This document shows positions 23,984 to 32,999 of a DNA stretch of 64,000 bases, piece by piece. The stretch comes from Thiohalocapsa sp. ML1 (GTDB lineage Bacteria > Pseudomonadota > Gammaproteobacteria > Chromatiales > Chromatiaceae). The position numbers and the translations under genes are program-made. The first letter of the stretch is position 1, and each line of letters starts with the position of its first letter. Below the pieces are notes generated by a model that was given only the letters and a program-made list of their open reading frames with translations, was not told the DNA's origin and made no database searches. Where the stretch lies: positions 62,001 to 126,000 of the forward strand of contig NZ_JABX01000010.1 of assembly GCF_001469165.1 (NCBI RefSeq). The letters run 5' to 3'.

Positions 23984-24307
23984 TCAGAACGGCAGCTTGA
24001 AGCCGGGCGGCAGCGGCAGCCCGGCGGTGATGCCGGCCATGTGCTCCTTCGTGCGCTCGCCGACGCGGCGCACCGCGTCGTTCGCGGCGGCGGCGATCAG
24101 GTCTTCGAGCATCTCCTTGTCGTCGCTCATCAGCGACGGATCGATACTGACCAGCTTCACCTCGTGCCGACAGGTCATGGTCACCTGCACCATGCCGCCG
24201 CCGGACTCGCCGGTGACCTCCTCCTTGGCGAGCTGCTCCTGCGCGGCCTTGAGATCTTCCTGCATCTTCTGCGCCTGCTTCAGCATGCCGCCCAATGCGC
24301 CTTTCAT
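23984..24307 (-). CDS. ybaB: YbaB/EbfC nucleoid-associated protein
   Basis: A 107-residue DNA-binding protein: [20 protein letters not shown] and [18 protein letters not shown] are diagnostic. The frame extends upstream, but GAGGTG is placed correctly for the ATG at 24307, and this gives the family's normal length of about 109 residues. It forms dimers with tweezer-like arms. The gene lies between dnaX and recR and is probably co-expressed with them. Confidence 0.96.
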   Translation of the reverse strand: MKGALGGMLKQAQKMQEDLKAAQEQLAKEEVTGESGGGMVQVTMTCRHEVKLVSIDPSLMSDDKEMLEDLIAAAANDAVRRVGERTKEHMAGITAGLPLPPGFKLPF

Positions 24308-24436
24308 TGCATCACCTCTCGGGTTGAACATCGGTGGCGTGCCGCGGCCGTGCCGCACTGAACGCCGGATCAGCGGATTTTGACACGATCGGCAGGCCCC
24401 GGCTGGAGCCGACCGCACCGGCAGCCCCGCGCCGCC

Positions 24437-26167
24437 TCAAGCGAGCGGCCGAATGCTCCCCGGCACCCAGTCCGCGCCCAAGCGGCGCTTGAGCTCTGCC
24501 GCCACCGGGTCTTGCGCCATGGTCACCTCGGCCGCGGTGACGCGCGCCGCCGCCTGGCGGGCCTCGCGGCCGGCGGGCGTCTCGGCGAGCCCGGCCGGCT
24601 GCGCGAGCGCGACCGCCGCCGACGCCGGGACGCTGTCGATGCAAAGCGCCACCTCGCGGCCGAGCGCGGCGGCCAGCGCGGCGCCGAGCCGCTGCTCGGC
24701 CCCGGCGACGCGCAGGTTGCCCAAAGACGGCGCCAGCGCCAGGCGCAGCGTGCGCCCGTCCCAGTCCACCAGCGCGCAGTGCGCCGCGAGCTGGCGCGCG
24801 ATGCCCTCAAGCGGCAGCGTGCCGACCAGCCGATGCCAGTCCTCGGCGTCGGCGAGGGGCCCGGCGAAGGCAGGTGCAGCCGCGGGCGGTTGCGCTGCAC
24901 TGCGCGGTGCCGGTGTTGGCGTTGGTTGCGCCGCGGCGGCGCCGGGCAACGGCGCTTGCGCCCGCGCCCCGGCGGGTGGGGACGCGCCGCCGGTCGGCAC
25001 GGCTGCGGCCGGCGCCGCACTTGCCGAGGGCACCGGCGGCGCCGCGCTCCGCCGCGGTCCGCCGCCGGCAGGCCCGTCCGCCGGCCGGAAGGCGAGCGCC
25101 CGCAGCAGCACCATCTCGAAGCCGGTGCGCTGATCCGGCGCCAGCGGCAGGTCGCGCTGTCCGGTGAGCAGGATCTGGTAGAAGAGCTGCACGTCCTCCA
25201 CCGGCAGGTCCGCCGCCAGGTGGCGCAGGGCTGCGGACTCGGGGTCGTCCTCGACCACCGTCTCCGGCACCTGCTGCGCCAGCGCGATGCGATGCAGCAG
25301 CGTGATGAGCTCCGCCAGCACCATCGCGAAGTCCGGCGTCAGCTCGGCCAGGCGGTCTACCTCGGCGAGCAGGGCCTTGCCGTCGCCGGCGCCCAGCGCC
25401 GCCACCAGCGCCGGCACGAGATCGCCCATGTGGGTGCCGAGCATGCGGCGGACGTCCTCCGCCGCGAGCGTACCGGCGCCGAAGGCAATGGCCTGATCCA
25501 ACAGGCTCAGCCCGTCGCGCATGCTGCCGTCCGCGGCCCGGGCGAGGAGCGCCAGCGACGGCTCGTCGAAGCCGACGCCCTCCGCCTCCAGCACCAGCCG
25601 GAAGCGCTCGCGGATCTGCTCCGGCAGCAGGCGCTTCAGATGGAATTGCAGGCAACGCGAGAGCACCGTCGCCGGCAGCTTCTGCGGGTCCGTCGTGGCG
25701 AGCACGAATTTCACGTGCGGCGGCGGCTCCTCCAGCGTCTTCAGCAAGGCGTTGAAGCTGCTATTGGAGAACATGTGCACCTCGTCGATGAGGTACACCT
25801 TGAAGCGGCCGCGCACCGGCGCGAAGGGCACGTTGTCCAGGAGATCGCGGGTCTGCTCCACCTTGGTGCGCGACGCCGCGTCCACCTCGATCAGGTCCAC
25901 GAAGCGGCCGTTGTCGATCTCGGTGCAGGCCGAGCAGGTGCCGCAGGGGGTGGGCGTGGGACCGTCGCTCTGCTCGCAGTTGAGCGTCTTGGCGAGGATG
26001 CGCGCGAGCGTCGTCTTGCCGACGCCGCGGGTGCCGGTGAAGAGATAGGCGTGGTGGAGCTGCCCGCGCTTTAGGCCGTTGGTCAGGGCCTGCACGACAT
26101 GGCCCTGCCCCACCAGGTCGGCGAAGGCGCGCGGGCGCCACTTGCGGGCAAGCACCTCGTAGGTCAT
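24437..26167 (-). CDS. dnaX: DNA polymerase III tau/gamma subunit
   Basis: A 576-residue clamp-loader ATPase. The AAA+ core has Walker A GTRGVGKTT (44-52), zinc ligands C64, C75, C78 and C81, and Walker B LIDEVHMF (D128-H131). After about residue 370 comes an Ala/Pro-rich linker (RRSAAPPVPSASAAPAAAVP and similar), followed by a tau-type C-terminal domain (ALADAEDWHRLVGTLPLEGI). Because tau-specific sequence is present, the full-length product is tau. No A-rich slippery site for an E. coli-like gamma product was noticed. It lies just downstream of the SRP RNA gene on the same strand. Confidence 0.96.
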   Translation of the reverse strand: MTYEVLARKWRPRAFADLVGQGHVVQALTNGLKRGQLHHAYLFTGTRGVGKTTLARILAKTLNCEQSDGPTPTPCGTCSACTEIDNGRFVDLIEVDAASRTKVEQTRDLLDNVPFAPVRGRFKVYLIDEVHMFSNSSFNALLKTLEEPPPHVKFVLATTDPQKLPATVLSRCLQFHLKRLLPEQIRERFRLVLEAEGVGFDEPSLALLARAADGSMRDGLSLLDQAIAFGAGTLAAEDVRRMLGTHMGDLVPALVAALGAGDGKALLAEVDRLAELTPDFAMVLAELITLLHRIALAQQVPETVVEDDPESAALRHLAADLPVEDVQLFYQILLTGQRDLPLAPDQRTGFEMVLLRALAFRPADGPAGGGPRRSAAPPVPSASAAPAAAVPTGGASPPAGARAQAPLPGAAAAQPTPTPAPRSAAQPPAAAPAFAGPLADAEDWHRLVGTLPLEGIARQLAAHCALVDWDGRTLRLALAPSLGNLRVAGAEQRLGAALAAALGREVALCIDSVPASAAVALAQPAGLAETPAGREARQAAARVTAAEVTMAQDPVAAELKRRLGADWVPGSIRPLA

Positions 26168-26289
26168 CTGCGACGGGTCGGAAGGGCGTCTGTCGGCGTC
26201 ATGCCGGGAGTGTACCGCAGCGGCCCGGGGCCGAAGGTGTTGCGGCGGCCCGGCGGCTGCCGCGCTGCAAACCTACGACCCGCGAAACT

Positions 26290-26402
26290 GGGCGGCGAGC
26301 CCCGCCAGCCACACCCCGGCACACACTGCCACCGCTGCGGCTGCTCCCTTCCGGGCCTGACCGGGTTCACGGTTTCGCGTTGCGGGGGGACCGGCGGTGC
26401 CC
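26290..26402 (-). ncRNA. ffs: Signal recognition particle 4.5S RNA
   Basis: On the minus strand the core reads CCCCGCAACGC, then GGTCAGGCCCGGAAGGGAGC, then AGCC. This contains the universally conserved GGUCAGG-CCGGAAGG-AGCAGCC tetraloop and asymmetric loop that binds Ffh. The ends pair (GGGC with GCCC; GGTCCCC with GGGGCTC), giving a hairpin of about 113 nt, close to the 114 nt of E. coli 4.5S. The exact ends are inferred from that pairing. It is 123 bp upstream of dnaX in the same orientation. Confidence 0.92.
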
Positions 26403-26563
26403 ACCATTGACTGGTTGCCGCGCGAACCATGCCGCGCGAAGCCCGTCACAGTAGCAAAGCCCGTCAACCCGAACAAGCCGGAGCGAAAGGCCCCACCGAC
26501 GTTGCCCGACTCGGGGCGAGCCCAGCGGCGCCATCCCTTAGAATCCAAGCGATTCGACAAGCC

Positions 26564-26735
26564 ACTAGAGTCAAGTTTCACGAAGACACAGCGCTTGCAG
26601 GCAAAAGGGCCGAGGGCCGAGGGCCAAGGGAGCCCTCCTCGGCCCTCGGCCCTCGGCCCCCGGCTCGCCTGCGGAGCCGAAGATTGCGCAATAAGGCTCC
26701 TCGCCCTGGTCGCTCTGAGGCTCTGCCTCGCTAGA
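26564..26735 (+). repeat. Composite CTAG/heptamer element, copy with internal deletion
   Basis: It begins CACTAGAGTCAAGTTTCACGA, lacking the TTGACGGCGCC half of the hairpin seen at 35711 and 58276. It continues with GCGCTTGCAGGCAAAAGGGC, three GGCCGAG/GGCCAAG units facing about four CTCGGCC units (26607-26661). It ends with CGCCCTGGTCGCTCTGAGG and CCTCGCTAGA, the same right tail as the 58-kb copy. The right edge touches the next gene's start, so the element may supply its leader. Confidence 0.8.
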
Positions 26736-28109
26736 ATGGACGGCATGTCTTGCCACAGCGACCACCCCATGCCCAGGCCAGCCGACCGCGCTGCGTTGTC
26801 GATCGGCGCAGCGCGCCTTCTTTTTCCGGCACTCGCCCTGTTGCTGTGCGCAAGCGCCGCGGCACAGGAGGCCGGCGCAAACCCGCCCGCGGCCGGCGAC
26901 GCCGGGCTGACGGACCAGGCGCTGGAGCTCTGGCAGCGCTCCGCCGAGCAGGCCGGCACGCTGTGGGAACGCTCCCGCGACACCGCCGGCGACTGGTGGC
27001 AGCGCTCCCGCGGCGCCTGGGACGGCGCGCGCGATGCGCTGACGCCCGCGGCGCCGGACGCCTTCGGCCAGGTCTGGACGAACGTGGTGCCGAAGCTGGA
27101 GGAGACCGTCGCGCTGGAAGAAGTCCAGCGCGACCTGCCCGAGAAGGCCTGGTTCCGCCGTGATCAGGCCGATGTGCAGGCGGACATCGACGATCTGCTC
27201 GACGCCTCCGTGGCGATCCTGTCCGCGTCGCCGGTGCAGCAGTACCGCGAGCAGATCCGCGCGCTGGAGACCTCCATCCGGGACGCCCGTGCGGCCATCG
27301 ACCAGTACCGCAAGGCGCGGGTCGCGGCCCCCGAGAAGTCCCTGGTGGAGCGCACCGTCGCCGACTACGACCGGCTCATCAGCGAGCGCGAGCGGGCCAT
27401 CGCGCGGGCGCAGTCGGAGCTCCGCGCCATCAAGCAGCGCTTCGCGGCGGAGCTGCGCGGGATGGGGCTGGAACTGTCCGACGAGCAACTGGAGTTTCTG
27501 CTCTCCACCGTGGTCGGCGACAACATCGTGGATCTCGGCATCGTCTTCGACAACGTCAAGGCGATCACCGCCCAGCTTGAAGCACTGATGCGCGAGACCG
27601 GCGAGGACCTCGACAGCGCCCGGCGCTACTACGGCATGTACCTGGTGCTGCTGCGGGCGCTGAACCGCATGCACCTCGATGTCGAGCAGGCCATCGACGA
27701 GCGCTATGTGCCGCAGATCAACGACATCGCCGAGCGCGCCCGGGCGCTGTCGGCAGAGACCCGCGAGCTCAAGCGCCGGCACCCCGAGAAGGCCGAGATT
27801 CTCGACGCCAACCTCGCCGCCCAACAGCTCACCGTCGAGGCGGCCGAGGTCTACCGCCGTTATCTCAAGGAACAGGGCGGCCAAGTCGCCCAGGCCCGCG
27901 CCGCGTTGCAGGAGGACATCGCCACCGCCTGGAACACCTACGAGACCGTGCGCGTCTCCGGCGAGCTGGTGGACCTGGTGCAGTCGAGCCAAAAGCTCCT
28001 GGACGGCCTGCTGCGGCGCCAGGTGCCGGCGCTGCGGCCCTTCCAGAACCTCGAAATGCAGCGCGAGCTGTCCAAGCTCACCGAGCAGTTGCGCGCCGCG
28101 GAAGGCTGA
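26736..28109 (+). CDS. Exported coiled-coil protein of unknown function
   Basis: A 457-residue protein, counted from the first ATG after the repeat; in-frame ATGs at 26745 and 26769 are equally possible, and none has a strong ribosome site. A signal peptide (LLFPALALLLCASAAAQ) is followed by aromatic repeats (LWQRSAEQAGTLWERSRD, WWQRSRG), then an almost wholly helical, charged body with heptad-like coiled coils (SVERTVADYDRLISERERAI-type, AEVYRRYLKEQGGQVAQARA). It should be periplasmic or outer-membrane associated. No enzymatic motif or family was recognised. The Cys-rich gene 32 bp downstream is probably co-transcribed. Confidence 0.8.
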   Translation: MDGMSCHSDHPMPRPADRAALSIGAARLLFPALALLLCASAAAQEAGANPPAAGDAGLTDQALELWQRSAEQAGTLWERSRDTAGDWWQRSRGAWDGARDALTPAAPDAFGQVWTNVVPKLEETVALEEVQRDLPEKAWFRRDQADVQADIDDLLDASVAILSASPVQQYREQIRALETSIRDARAAIDQYRKARVAAPEKSLVERTVADYDRLISERERAIARAQSELRAIKQRFAAELRGMGLELSDEQLEFLLSTVVGDNIVDLGIVFDNVKAITAQLEALMRETGEDLDSARRYYGMYLVLLRALNRMHLDVEQAIDERYVPQINDIAERARALSAETRELKRRHPEKAEILDANLAAQQLTVEAAEVYRRYLKEQGGQVAQARAALQEDIATAWNTYETVRVSGELVDLVQSSQKLLDGLLRRQVPALRPFQNLEMQRELSKLTEQLRAAEG

Positions 28110-28141
28110 CGAGCCAAGCCCCTTACACGAGCATTCGAGCC

Positions 28142-28441
28142 ATGTACCACCCCGTCATCGGCCGCTGCTGGCACTGCGGCGCGGATCTCACGGACCTCGA
28201 CTACGCCCGCGAGGCCACCTGCCCCAGTTGCCGCAAGGCCACGCACTGCTGCCGCAACTGCCGCTGGTACGCCCGCGGGCGCCCGAACGACTGCGCCGAG
28301 CCCATCGCGGAGGCGGTGTCCGACAAGGAGCGGTCCAACTTCTGCGGCTACTTCGAGGCGTCCTTTCCGAAGGACGCCGGCAGCGCACCGACGGACGCCG
28401 ATGCGGTTCGCCGCGCCGCCGAGGACCTATTCAAGTCCTGA
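28142..28441 (+). CDS. Small cysteine-rich zinc-ribbon-like protein
   Basis: A 99-residue protein with two CxxC knuckles at the start (CWHCGADLTD and CPSCRKATHCC), then CRNCRWYARGRPNDC, and a C-terminal ERSNFCGYF motif. The cysteine spacing suggests one or two bound zinc ions. It resembles uncharacterised short proteins of purple sulfur bacteria; no function can be assigned. It follows the coiled-coil gene by 32 bp and precedes the NifA-type site by about 50 bp. Confidence 0.8.
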   Translation: MYHPVIGRCWHCGADLTDLDYAREATCPSCRKATHCCRNCRWYARGRPNDCAEPIAEAVSDKERSNFCGYFEASFPKDAGSAPTDADAVRRAAEDLFKS

Positions 28442-28488
28442 GCGAGATCGACGCTGGGGACGAGTCGCAACCCTATCGTCATTGTCTT

Positions 28489-28504
28489 TGTCCGCTTTAC
28501 GACA
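28489..28504 (+). promoter_or_regulatory. NifA upstream activator sequence (TGT-N10-ACA)
   Basis: TGTCCGCTTTACGACA is an exact TGT-N10-ACA, the NifA-binding pattern. It lies 179 bp upstream of a sigma-54 promoter match at 28668, within the range used by DNA looping. The pair precedes a flavodoxin gene. The pattern is short and would occur by chance, but the combination is convincing. Confidence 0.6.
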
Positions 28505-28667
28505 ACGCCCGCCGCGGTGCCCGTCGGCGTCCGCTGCCCCCGGGCTTGCACCACACCGATCCCGGCCGGCCCCGGCGCGAGCAAAACCGAAAAGACTCAG
28601 GGGGTTGGCCTCGCCCTTCCCCGCCAGCCGCGAGCGCACGGCCGTCGGCAGACCCGTGGGCGCCGCT

Positions 28668-28683
28668 TGGCGCAGCTCTTGCT
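28668..28683 (+). promoter_or_regulatory. Sigma-54 (-24/-12) promoter of nifF operon
   Basis: TGGCGCAGCTCTTGCT fits TGGCRC-N5-TTGCW with correct spacing. Transcription would start near 28693, about 80 bp before the flavodoxin ATG. The rest of the 333-bp gap 28442-28774 holds only this site, the NifA-type site and a short CAGCTCTTGCT direct duplication around the -12 box. Confidence 0.7.
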
Positions 28684-28774
28684 GAGCAGCTCTTGCTAAG
28701 TAGCCCCGATCGCCGACGCGCATGCGCGATCGGTATGGCGCCCGCATGGGCTTGATGGACGCAACGGTGACAGC

Positions 28775-29353
28775 ATGGCTCAGATCGGCATCTTCTTCGG
28801 CACCGACTCCGGTACCACCCGGCTCATCGCGAAGAAGATCGCGAAGAGCATCAAGGCGCGGCAGGGCGAGGGCGTCGCCGCGAAGCCGATGAACGTGAAC
28901 CGCGCAACGGCGGCGGACCTGCTCGCCTATCGAGCGCTGATCCTGGGCACGCCGACCTACGGCGAGGGCGTGCTGCCGGGGCGCGACAACGGCACCGACG
29001 AGGCCGCCTGGATGGAGTTTCTGCCGCAGCTCGCGGGGCAGGACTTCTCGGGCCGGCGCGTCGCGCTGTTCGGCCTGGGCGACCAGGAAAAGTACCCGAC
29101 CCATTTCTGCGACGCGCTGATGGACCTCTACAAGCTCTTCGGCGACGCCGGTGCCGCGCTGATCGGCGGCATGGCCACGGACGGCTTCGAGTTTCGGCGC
29201 TCCCGCGCCGTGCAGGATGGCCGCTTCGTCGGGCTCGCGCTCGATCAGCACCTGCAGCACCAGCTCACCGACGAGCGCATCGAGGCCTGGCTGGACGCCG
29301 TGCTGCCGCTGCTCCTGGAGGTCGCCACGGCACCGGAGGCGGAGAGCGCGTAA
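28775..29353 (+). CDS. nifF: Flavodoxin, probably nitrogenase-associated
   Basis: A 192-residue long-chain flavodoxin. The FMN phosphate loop is GTDSGTTRLIAKKIA (9-23), the isoalloxazine loops are ILGTPTYGEG (around 56-65) and LFGLGDQEKYPTHFCDAL. Flavodoxins of this type carry electrons to nitrogenase reductase. The sigma-54 promoter and NifA-type site upstream, and the nif genes further along, support NifF over a housekeeping FldA. It is followed after 3 bases by an Fe-S protein gene, so the two form an operon. The insertion LPGRDNGTDEAAWMEF matches long-chain NifF proteins. Confidence 0.88.
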   Translation: MAQIGIFFGTDSGTTRLIAKKIAKSIKARQGEGVAAKPMNVNRATAADLLAYRALILGTPTYGEGVLPGRDNGTDEAAWMEFLPQLAGQDFSGRRVALFGLGDQEKYPTHFCDALMDLYKLFGDAGAALIGGMATDGFEFRRSRAVQDGRFVGLALDQHLQHQLTDERIEAWLDAVLPLLLEVATAPEAESA

Positions 29354-29356
29354 CGC

Positions 29357-30787
29357 GTGGCGCGCCGGCCCGGCGCCGCGCTTGCTGCCGAACCGATGAA
29401 CACCATCCTCGACTGGTCCGCCTACGCGGATGCCGGCCTAGGCGACGCCTACGCCGACATCCCGCGCCACGGCGGCAACTTCGCGAAGGCGGTCGCGAGC
29501 TGCATCAACAGCCGCCGCTGCGAGGCAACGGACGCCAAAGCCGTGATGTGCCCGAGCTACCGGGCCAGCCTGGAGCCCGCGCTCTCCACCGGCGGGCGCG
29601 TGCGACTGCTCAAGGCCGCGCTCAATGCCGAGCTGCCCGAGGCCGCGCTCGCCGCGCCGGACCTCGCCCGGGCCATGGACCTGTGCGTCGGCTGCAAGGG
29701 CTGCCAGCGCGAGTGCGAGAACAACGTCGACATGGCGCTGATCAAGACCGAGTACCTGGCACAGCGCGCAGCGCAGCACGGCCATGGGCTCCGCGCCCGG
29801 CTCTTCGCGGGGCTGCCGCGCTGGCTGCACCGCCACCGGGGGCTGACCCGGCGCCTCATTGCGGCGCGCAACCGCCATGGCTGGCTCGCGCGGCTCGGCC
29901 AGCGGTTGTTCGGCATCGCCGCCGGCGTACCGCTGCCGGAGCCGACGCCGACGCCCTTCCACGCGCCTTCGACGACAACGCCGCTGGCGCCCGCCGAGGC
30001 CGGCCGGCCGGAGATCGTGCTGCTCGTGGACTGCTTCGGCCGTCACTTCGAGCCCGAGATTCCCCGGGCCATGACCGCCGTGCTTGCGGCCGCCGGCTAC
30101 CGGGTGCTCGTCGCCGAGCCCGCCGCGGACGACGCCGAGCCCCGGCGCCCGCTCTGCTGCGGTCGGACGTACCTGGCGCAGGGCATGGTCGAGCAGGCCG
30201 CCGCCGAGGCCCGGCGCCTGCTCGCGGCGCTCCTGCCCCACGCCCGCGCCGGGCGCTGGATCATCGGCGCGGAGCCCTCCTGCTTGCTCGGGCTACGGGA
30301 CGAGTACCGCGCGCTGGGCCTCGGCGACGCCGCGCGGGAGGTCGCCGACAAGGCCTTGCTGCTGGAGGAATTCCTGGCCCGGGAGAGCATGGCCAAGCGG
30401 CTCGACCTGCCGCTCGGCGCACCGGCCGCGGCCGGCCGCGTGCTGGTCCACGGCCATTGCCACCAGAAGGCCGTCGGCGGCATGAAGCCGCTGCGTAAGG
30501 TGCTGAAGCTCGTGCCCGGCCTCGACTTCGCGCTGCTGGACGCGGGCTGTTGCGGCATGGCCGGCACCTTCGGCCTGGAGCGCGAGCACGCCGAGTTGTC
30601 CAGCCGCATGGCGGCACTGGAGCTGCTGCCGCAGCTTGCGGCGCAACCGGATGCGCGCGTGATTGCGAACGGCTTCTCCTGCCGAGCACAGATCCGCGCG
30701 CACTCCGCCCAGCAGCCGCGCCATCTGGCGCAGCTCCTCGCGGACGCGCTCGGCACGCCGGCGGGGAGATCAGCGACGGACGGGTGA
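29357..30787 (+). CDS. Stand-alone Fe-S oxidoreductase with CCG domains
   Basis: A 476-residue protein. Two [4Fe-4S] clusters are indicated by CINSRRCEATDAKAVMCPSY and CVGCKGCQRECENNVDM. Two CCG (heterodisulfide-reductase type) domains follow: RRPLCCGRTYLAQGM and the later GHCHQKAV...DAGCCGMAGTFG. It corresponds to the C-terminal iron-sulfur module of FAD-linked GlcD/D-lactate dehydrogenases, without the flavin domain. In a NifA/sigma-54 operon with flavodoxin, a role in electron supply to nitrogenase is plausible but inferred. A GTG at 29357 lies 3 bases after the nifF stop. An ATG at 29396 is the alternative start. Confidence 0.8.
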   Translation: MARRPGAALAAEPMNTILDWSAYADAGLGDAYADIPRHGGNFAKAVASCINSRRCEATDAKAVMCPSYRASLEPALSTGGRVRLLKAALNAELPEAALAAPDLARAMDLCVGCKGCQRECENNVDMALIKTEYLAQRAAQHGHGLRARLFAGLPRWLHRHRGLTRRLIAARNRHGWLARLGQRLFGIAAGVPLPEPTPTPFHAPSTTTPLAPAEAGRPEIVLLVDCFGRHFEPEIPRAMTAVLAAAGYRVLVAEPAADDAEPRRPLCCGRTYLAQGMVEQAAAEARRLLAALLPHARAGRWIIGAEPSCLLGLRDEYRALGLGDAAREVADKALLLEEFLARESMAKRLDLPLGAPAAAGRVLVHGHCHQKAVGGMKPLRKVLKLVPGLDFALLDAGCCGMAGTFGLEREHAELSSRMAALELLPQLAAQPDARVIANGFSCRAQIRAHSAQQPRHLAQLLADALGTPAGRSATDG

Positions 30788-30875
30788 CGCGGGCAGCAGC
30801 GATGGCCGATACTTGCGGGCTTGAGCCAGACTGCCCGCCGCTCACCACCCGCACAGAATCAGACCCCTATCGGCC

Positions 30876-32321
30876 ATGCAATGGGAAACCGTGATCGGGC
30901 TGGAGATCCACACCCAGCTCGCGACTGAATCGAAGATCTTCTCCGGCGCCGCCACGGCCTTCGGCGCGGCGCCCAACACCCAGGCCTGTGCGGTAGACCT
31001 CGGCCTGCCCGGCGTGCTGCCGGTGCTGAACCTGGGCGCCGTGCAGCGCGCGGTGCAGTTCGGCCGCGCCATCGGCGCCGAGATCGCACCGCGCTCGGTG
31101 TTCGCGCGCAAGAACTACTTCTATCCGGACCTGCCGAAGGGCTATCAGATCAGCCAGTACGAGCTGCCCATCGTCGGCCGCGGCAGCATCGAGATCGTGC
31201 TCGATGACGGCAGCGTGAAGCCCGTCGGCATCACCCGCGCGCATCTCGAAGAGGATGCCGGCAAGTCCCTGCACGAGGACGGCCGGTTGGGCGGCGGCGG
31301 CATGACCGGCATCGACCTCAACCGCGCCGGCACGCCGCTGCTCGAGATCGTCTCCGAGCCGGACCTGCGCTCGCCGGCGGAGGCCGTCGCCTACGCCCGC
31401 AAGATCCACCAGTTGGTGCGCTGGATCGGCATCAGCGACGGCAACATGCAGGAGGGCTCCTTCCGCGTCGATGCCAACATCTCGCTCCGCCCCATGGGCG
31501 AGCACAAGCTCGGCACCCGCGCCGAGATCAAGAACATCAACTCCTTCCGCTTCCTGCAGAAGGCGCTGGAGCTGGAGATCGCGCGCCAGACCGAGATCTT
31601 GGAGGACGGTGGCAAGATCATCCAGGAGACGCGCCTGTACGACGCCGACAAGGACGAGACCCGCTCCATGCGCAGCAAGGAAGAGGCGAACGATTACCGC
31701 TACTTCCCGGACCCTGACCTGCTGCCCGTGGAGCTCGACAACGCCTTCATCGACGCCGCCACCGCCGACCTGCCGGAGCTGCCGGACCCGATGCGCCACC
31801 GCTTCATGGGGCAGTACGGCCTGAACGAGTACGACGCGGCGCTGCTGACCGCAAGCCTTGGCCTGGCCGGCTACTTCGAGCACGTCACCGCGCGTTGCGG
31901 CGACGCCAAGCTGGTGGCCAACTGGATCACCGGCACGCTGGCGGCGGCGCTGAACAAGGCGGACCTGGACATCGCGGACAGCCCGGTCTCGGCGGAGCAG
32001 CTCGCGGGGCTGATCGCGCGCATCCAGGACGACACCATCTCCGGCAAGATCGCCAAACAGGTCTTCGACGCCATGTGGGCCGGCGACGGCGACGCGGATC
32101 AGGTTATCGAAGCGAAGGGCCTCAAGCAGATCACCGACTCCGGCGCCATCGAGGCCACCATCGACGCCATCATCGCGGCGAATCCGGGCCAGGTGGAGCA
32201 GTACCGCGCCGGCAAAGACAAGCTATTCGGCTTTTTCGTCGGCCAGGTCATGAAGCAGACCGGGGGCAAGGCGAATCCGCAGCAGGTGAATGCGCTGTTG
32301 AAGGAGAAGCTGCGGGGGTGA
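30876..32321 (+). CDS. gatB: Asp/Glu-tRNA amidotransferase subunit B
   Basis: A 481-residue GatB of normal length: [68 protein letters not shown] and the YqeY-like C-terminal tail ([20 protein letters not shown]). With GatA and GatC it converts mischarged Glu-tRNAGln or Asp-tRNAAsn. Neither gatA nor gatC is visible here, so gatB is separated from its partners or they lie outside the window. It starts 88 bp after the Fe-S gene and has no evident ribosome site. Confidence 0.96.
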   Translation: MQWETVIGLEIHTQLATESKIFSGAATAFGAAPNTQACAVDLGLPGVLPVLNLGAVQRAVQFGRAIGAEIAPRSVFARKNYFYPDLPKGYQISQYELPIVGRGSIEIVLDDGSVKPVGITRAHLEEDAGKSLHEDGRLGGGGMTGIDLNRAGTPLLEIVSEPDLRSPAEAVAYARKIHQLVRWIGISDGNMQEGSFRVDANISLRPMGEHKLGTRAEIKNINSFRFLQKALELEIARQTEILEDGGKIIQETRLYDADKDETRSMRSKEEANDYRYFPDPDLLPVELDNAFIDAATADLPELPDPMRHRFMGQYGLNEYDAALLTASLGLAGYFEHVTARCGDAKLVANWITGTLAAALNKADLDIADSPVSAEQLAGLIARIQDDTISGKIAKQVFDAMWAGDGDADQVIEAKGLKQITDSGAIEATIDAIIAANPGQVEQYRAGKDKLFGFFVGQVMKQTGGKANPQQVNALLKEKLRG

Positions 32322-32349
32322 CGCGGGGGATTGGCCCTGGCGCGAGCCG

Positions 32350-32973
32350 ATGACGGAGCAGACACCGAGCCGCGAGCCGGTCGTGGACGGCCGCGCCCCG
32401 TCGGCGCCAACCCGGACCGACTCGGCTCGAAACCCGCGGCGGGCGCTGCCGACGATGCTCGTCTCCGCTCTGTTCGCGGTGCTCGCAGCCATCGGCCTGC
32501 TGCGCCGCTTCGAGTACCAGATCCCGCAATGGCTCGCCGAGACGCCGCCGCAGGCCGAGTCGGTGCTGGTGGTCAAGTCCGAGCGGCGGCTGTACCTGAT
32601 CCGCGACGGCGAGCCATACCGAAGCTGGCGGGTGGCCCTAGGCGGCAACCCCATCGGCCACAAGCAGCGCGAAGGGGATCTGCGCACGCCGGAGGGCGAG
32701 TACGTCTTGGACTGGCGCAACCCCGGCAGTTGCTGCTACCGCTCCCTGCACGTCTCCTACCCGGACGCAGCAGACTTCGCCGCCGCCGGCGCGCGCGGCG
32801 ACGACCCGGGCGGGCTCATCATGATCCACGGCCAGGTCAACGGCTGGGGCTGGCTCGGCTGGCTGATGCAGTACCGCGACCACACCCACGGCTGCATCGC
32901 CGTGCGCAACGTGCCGATGGAGGTCATCTGGCGGGCCGTGGATGACGGAACGCCGATCGAGATCCGACCCTGA
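32350..32973 (+). CDS. Membrane-anchored L,D-transpeptidase (YkuD domain)
   Basis: A 207-residue protein. After a Pro/Arg-rich cytoplasmic start, one transmembrane helix (TMLVSALFAVLAAIGLL, about 36-52) anchors a YkuD catalytic domain from about residue 73 (VLVVKSERRLYLIRDGE). The active-site signature is IMIHG followed by HTHGCIAVRN, with the catalytic Cys near 191. It should cross-link peptidoglycan or attach lipoproteins on the periplasmic side. It follows gatB by 28 bp and may be co-transcribed. Confidence 0.88.
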   Translation: MTEQTPSREPVVDGRAPSAPTRTDSARNPRRALPTMLVSALFAVLAAIGLLRRFEYQIPQWLAETPPQAESVLVVKSERRLYLIRDGEPYRSWRVALGGNPIGHKQREGDLRTPEGEYVLDWRNPGSCCYRSLHVSYPDAADFAAAGARGDDPGGLIMIHGQVNGWGWLGWLMQYRDHTHGCIAVRNVPMEVIWRAVDDGTPIEIRP

Positions 32974-32999
32974 TGCCCGAGCCGCGCGAGCCATCCATT

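Noticed and set aside
24437-26167. Programmed frameshift in dnaX for a gamma subunit
   Set aside because: No A-rich slippery heptamer was seen in the GC-rich coding sequence.
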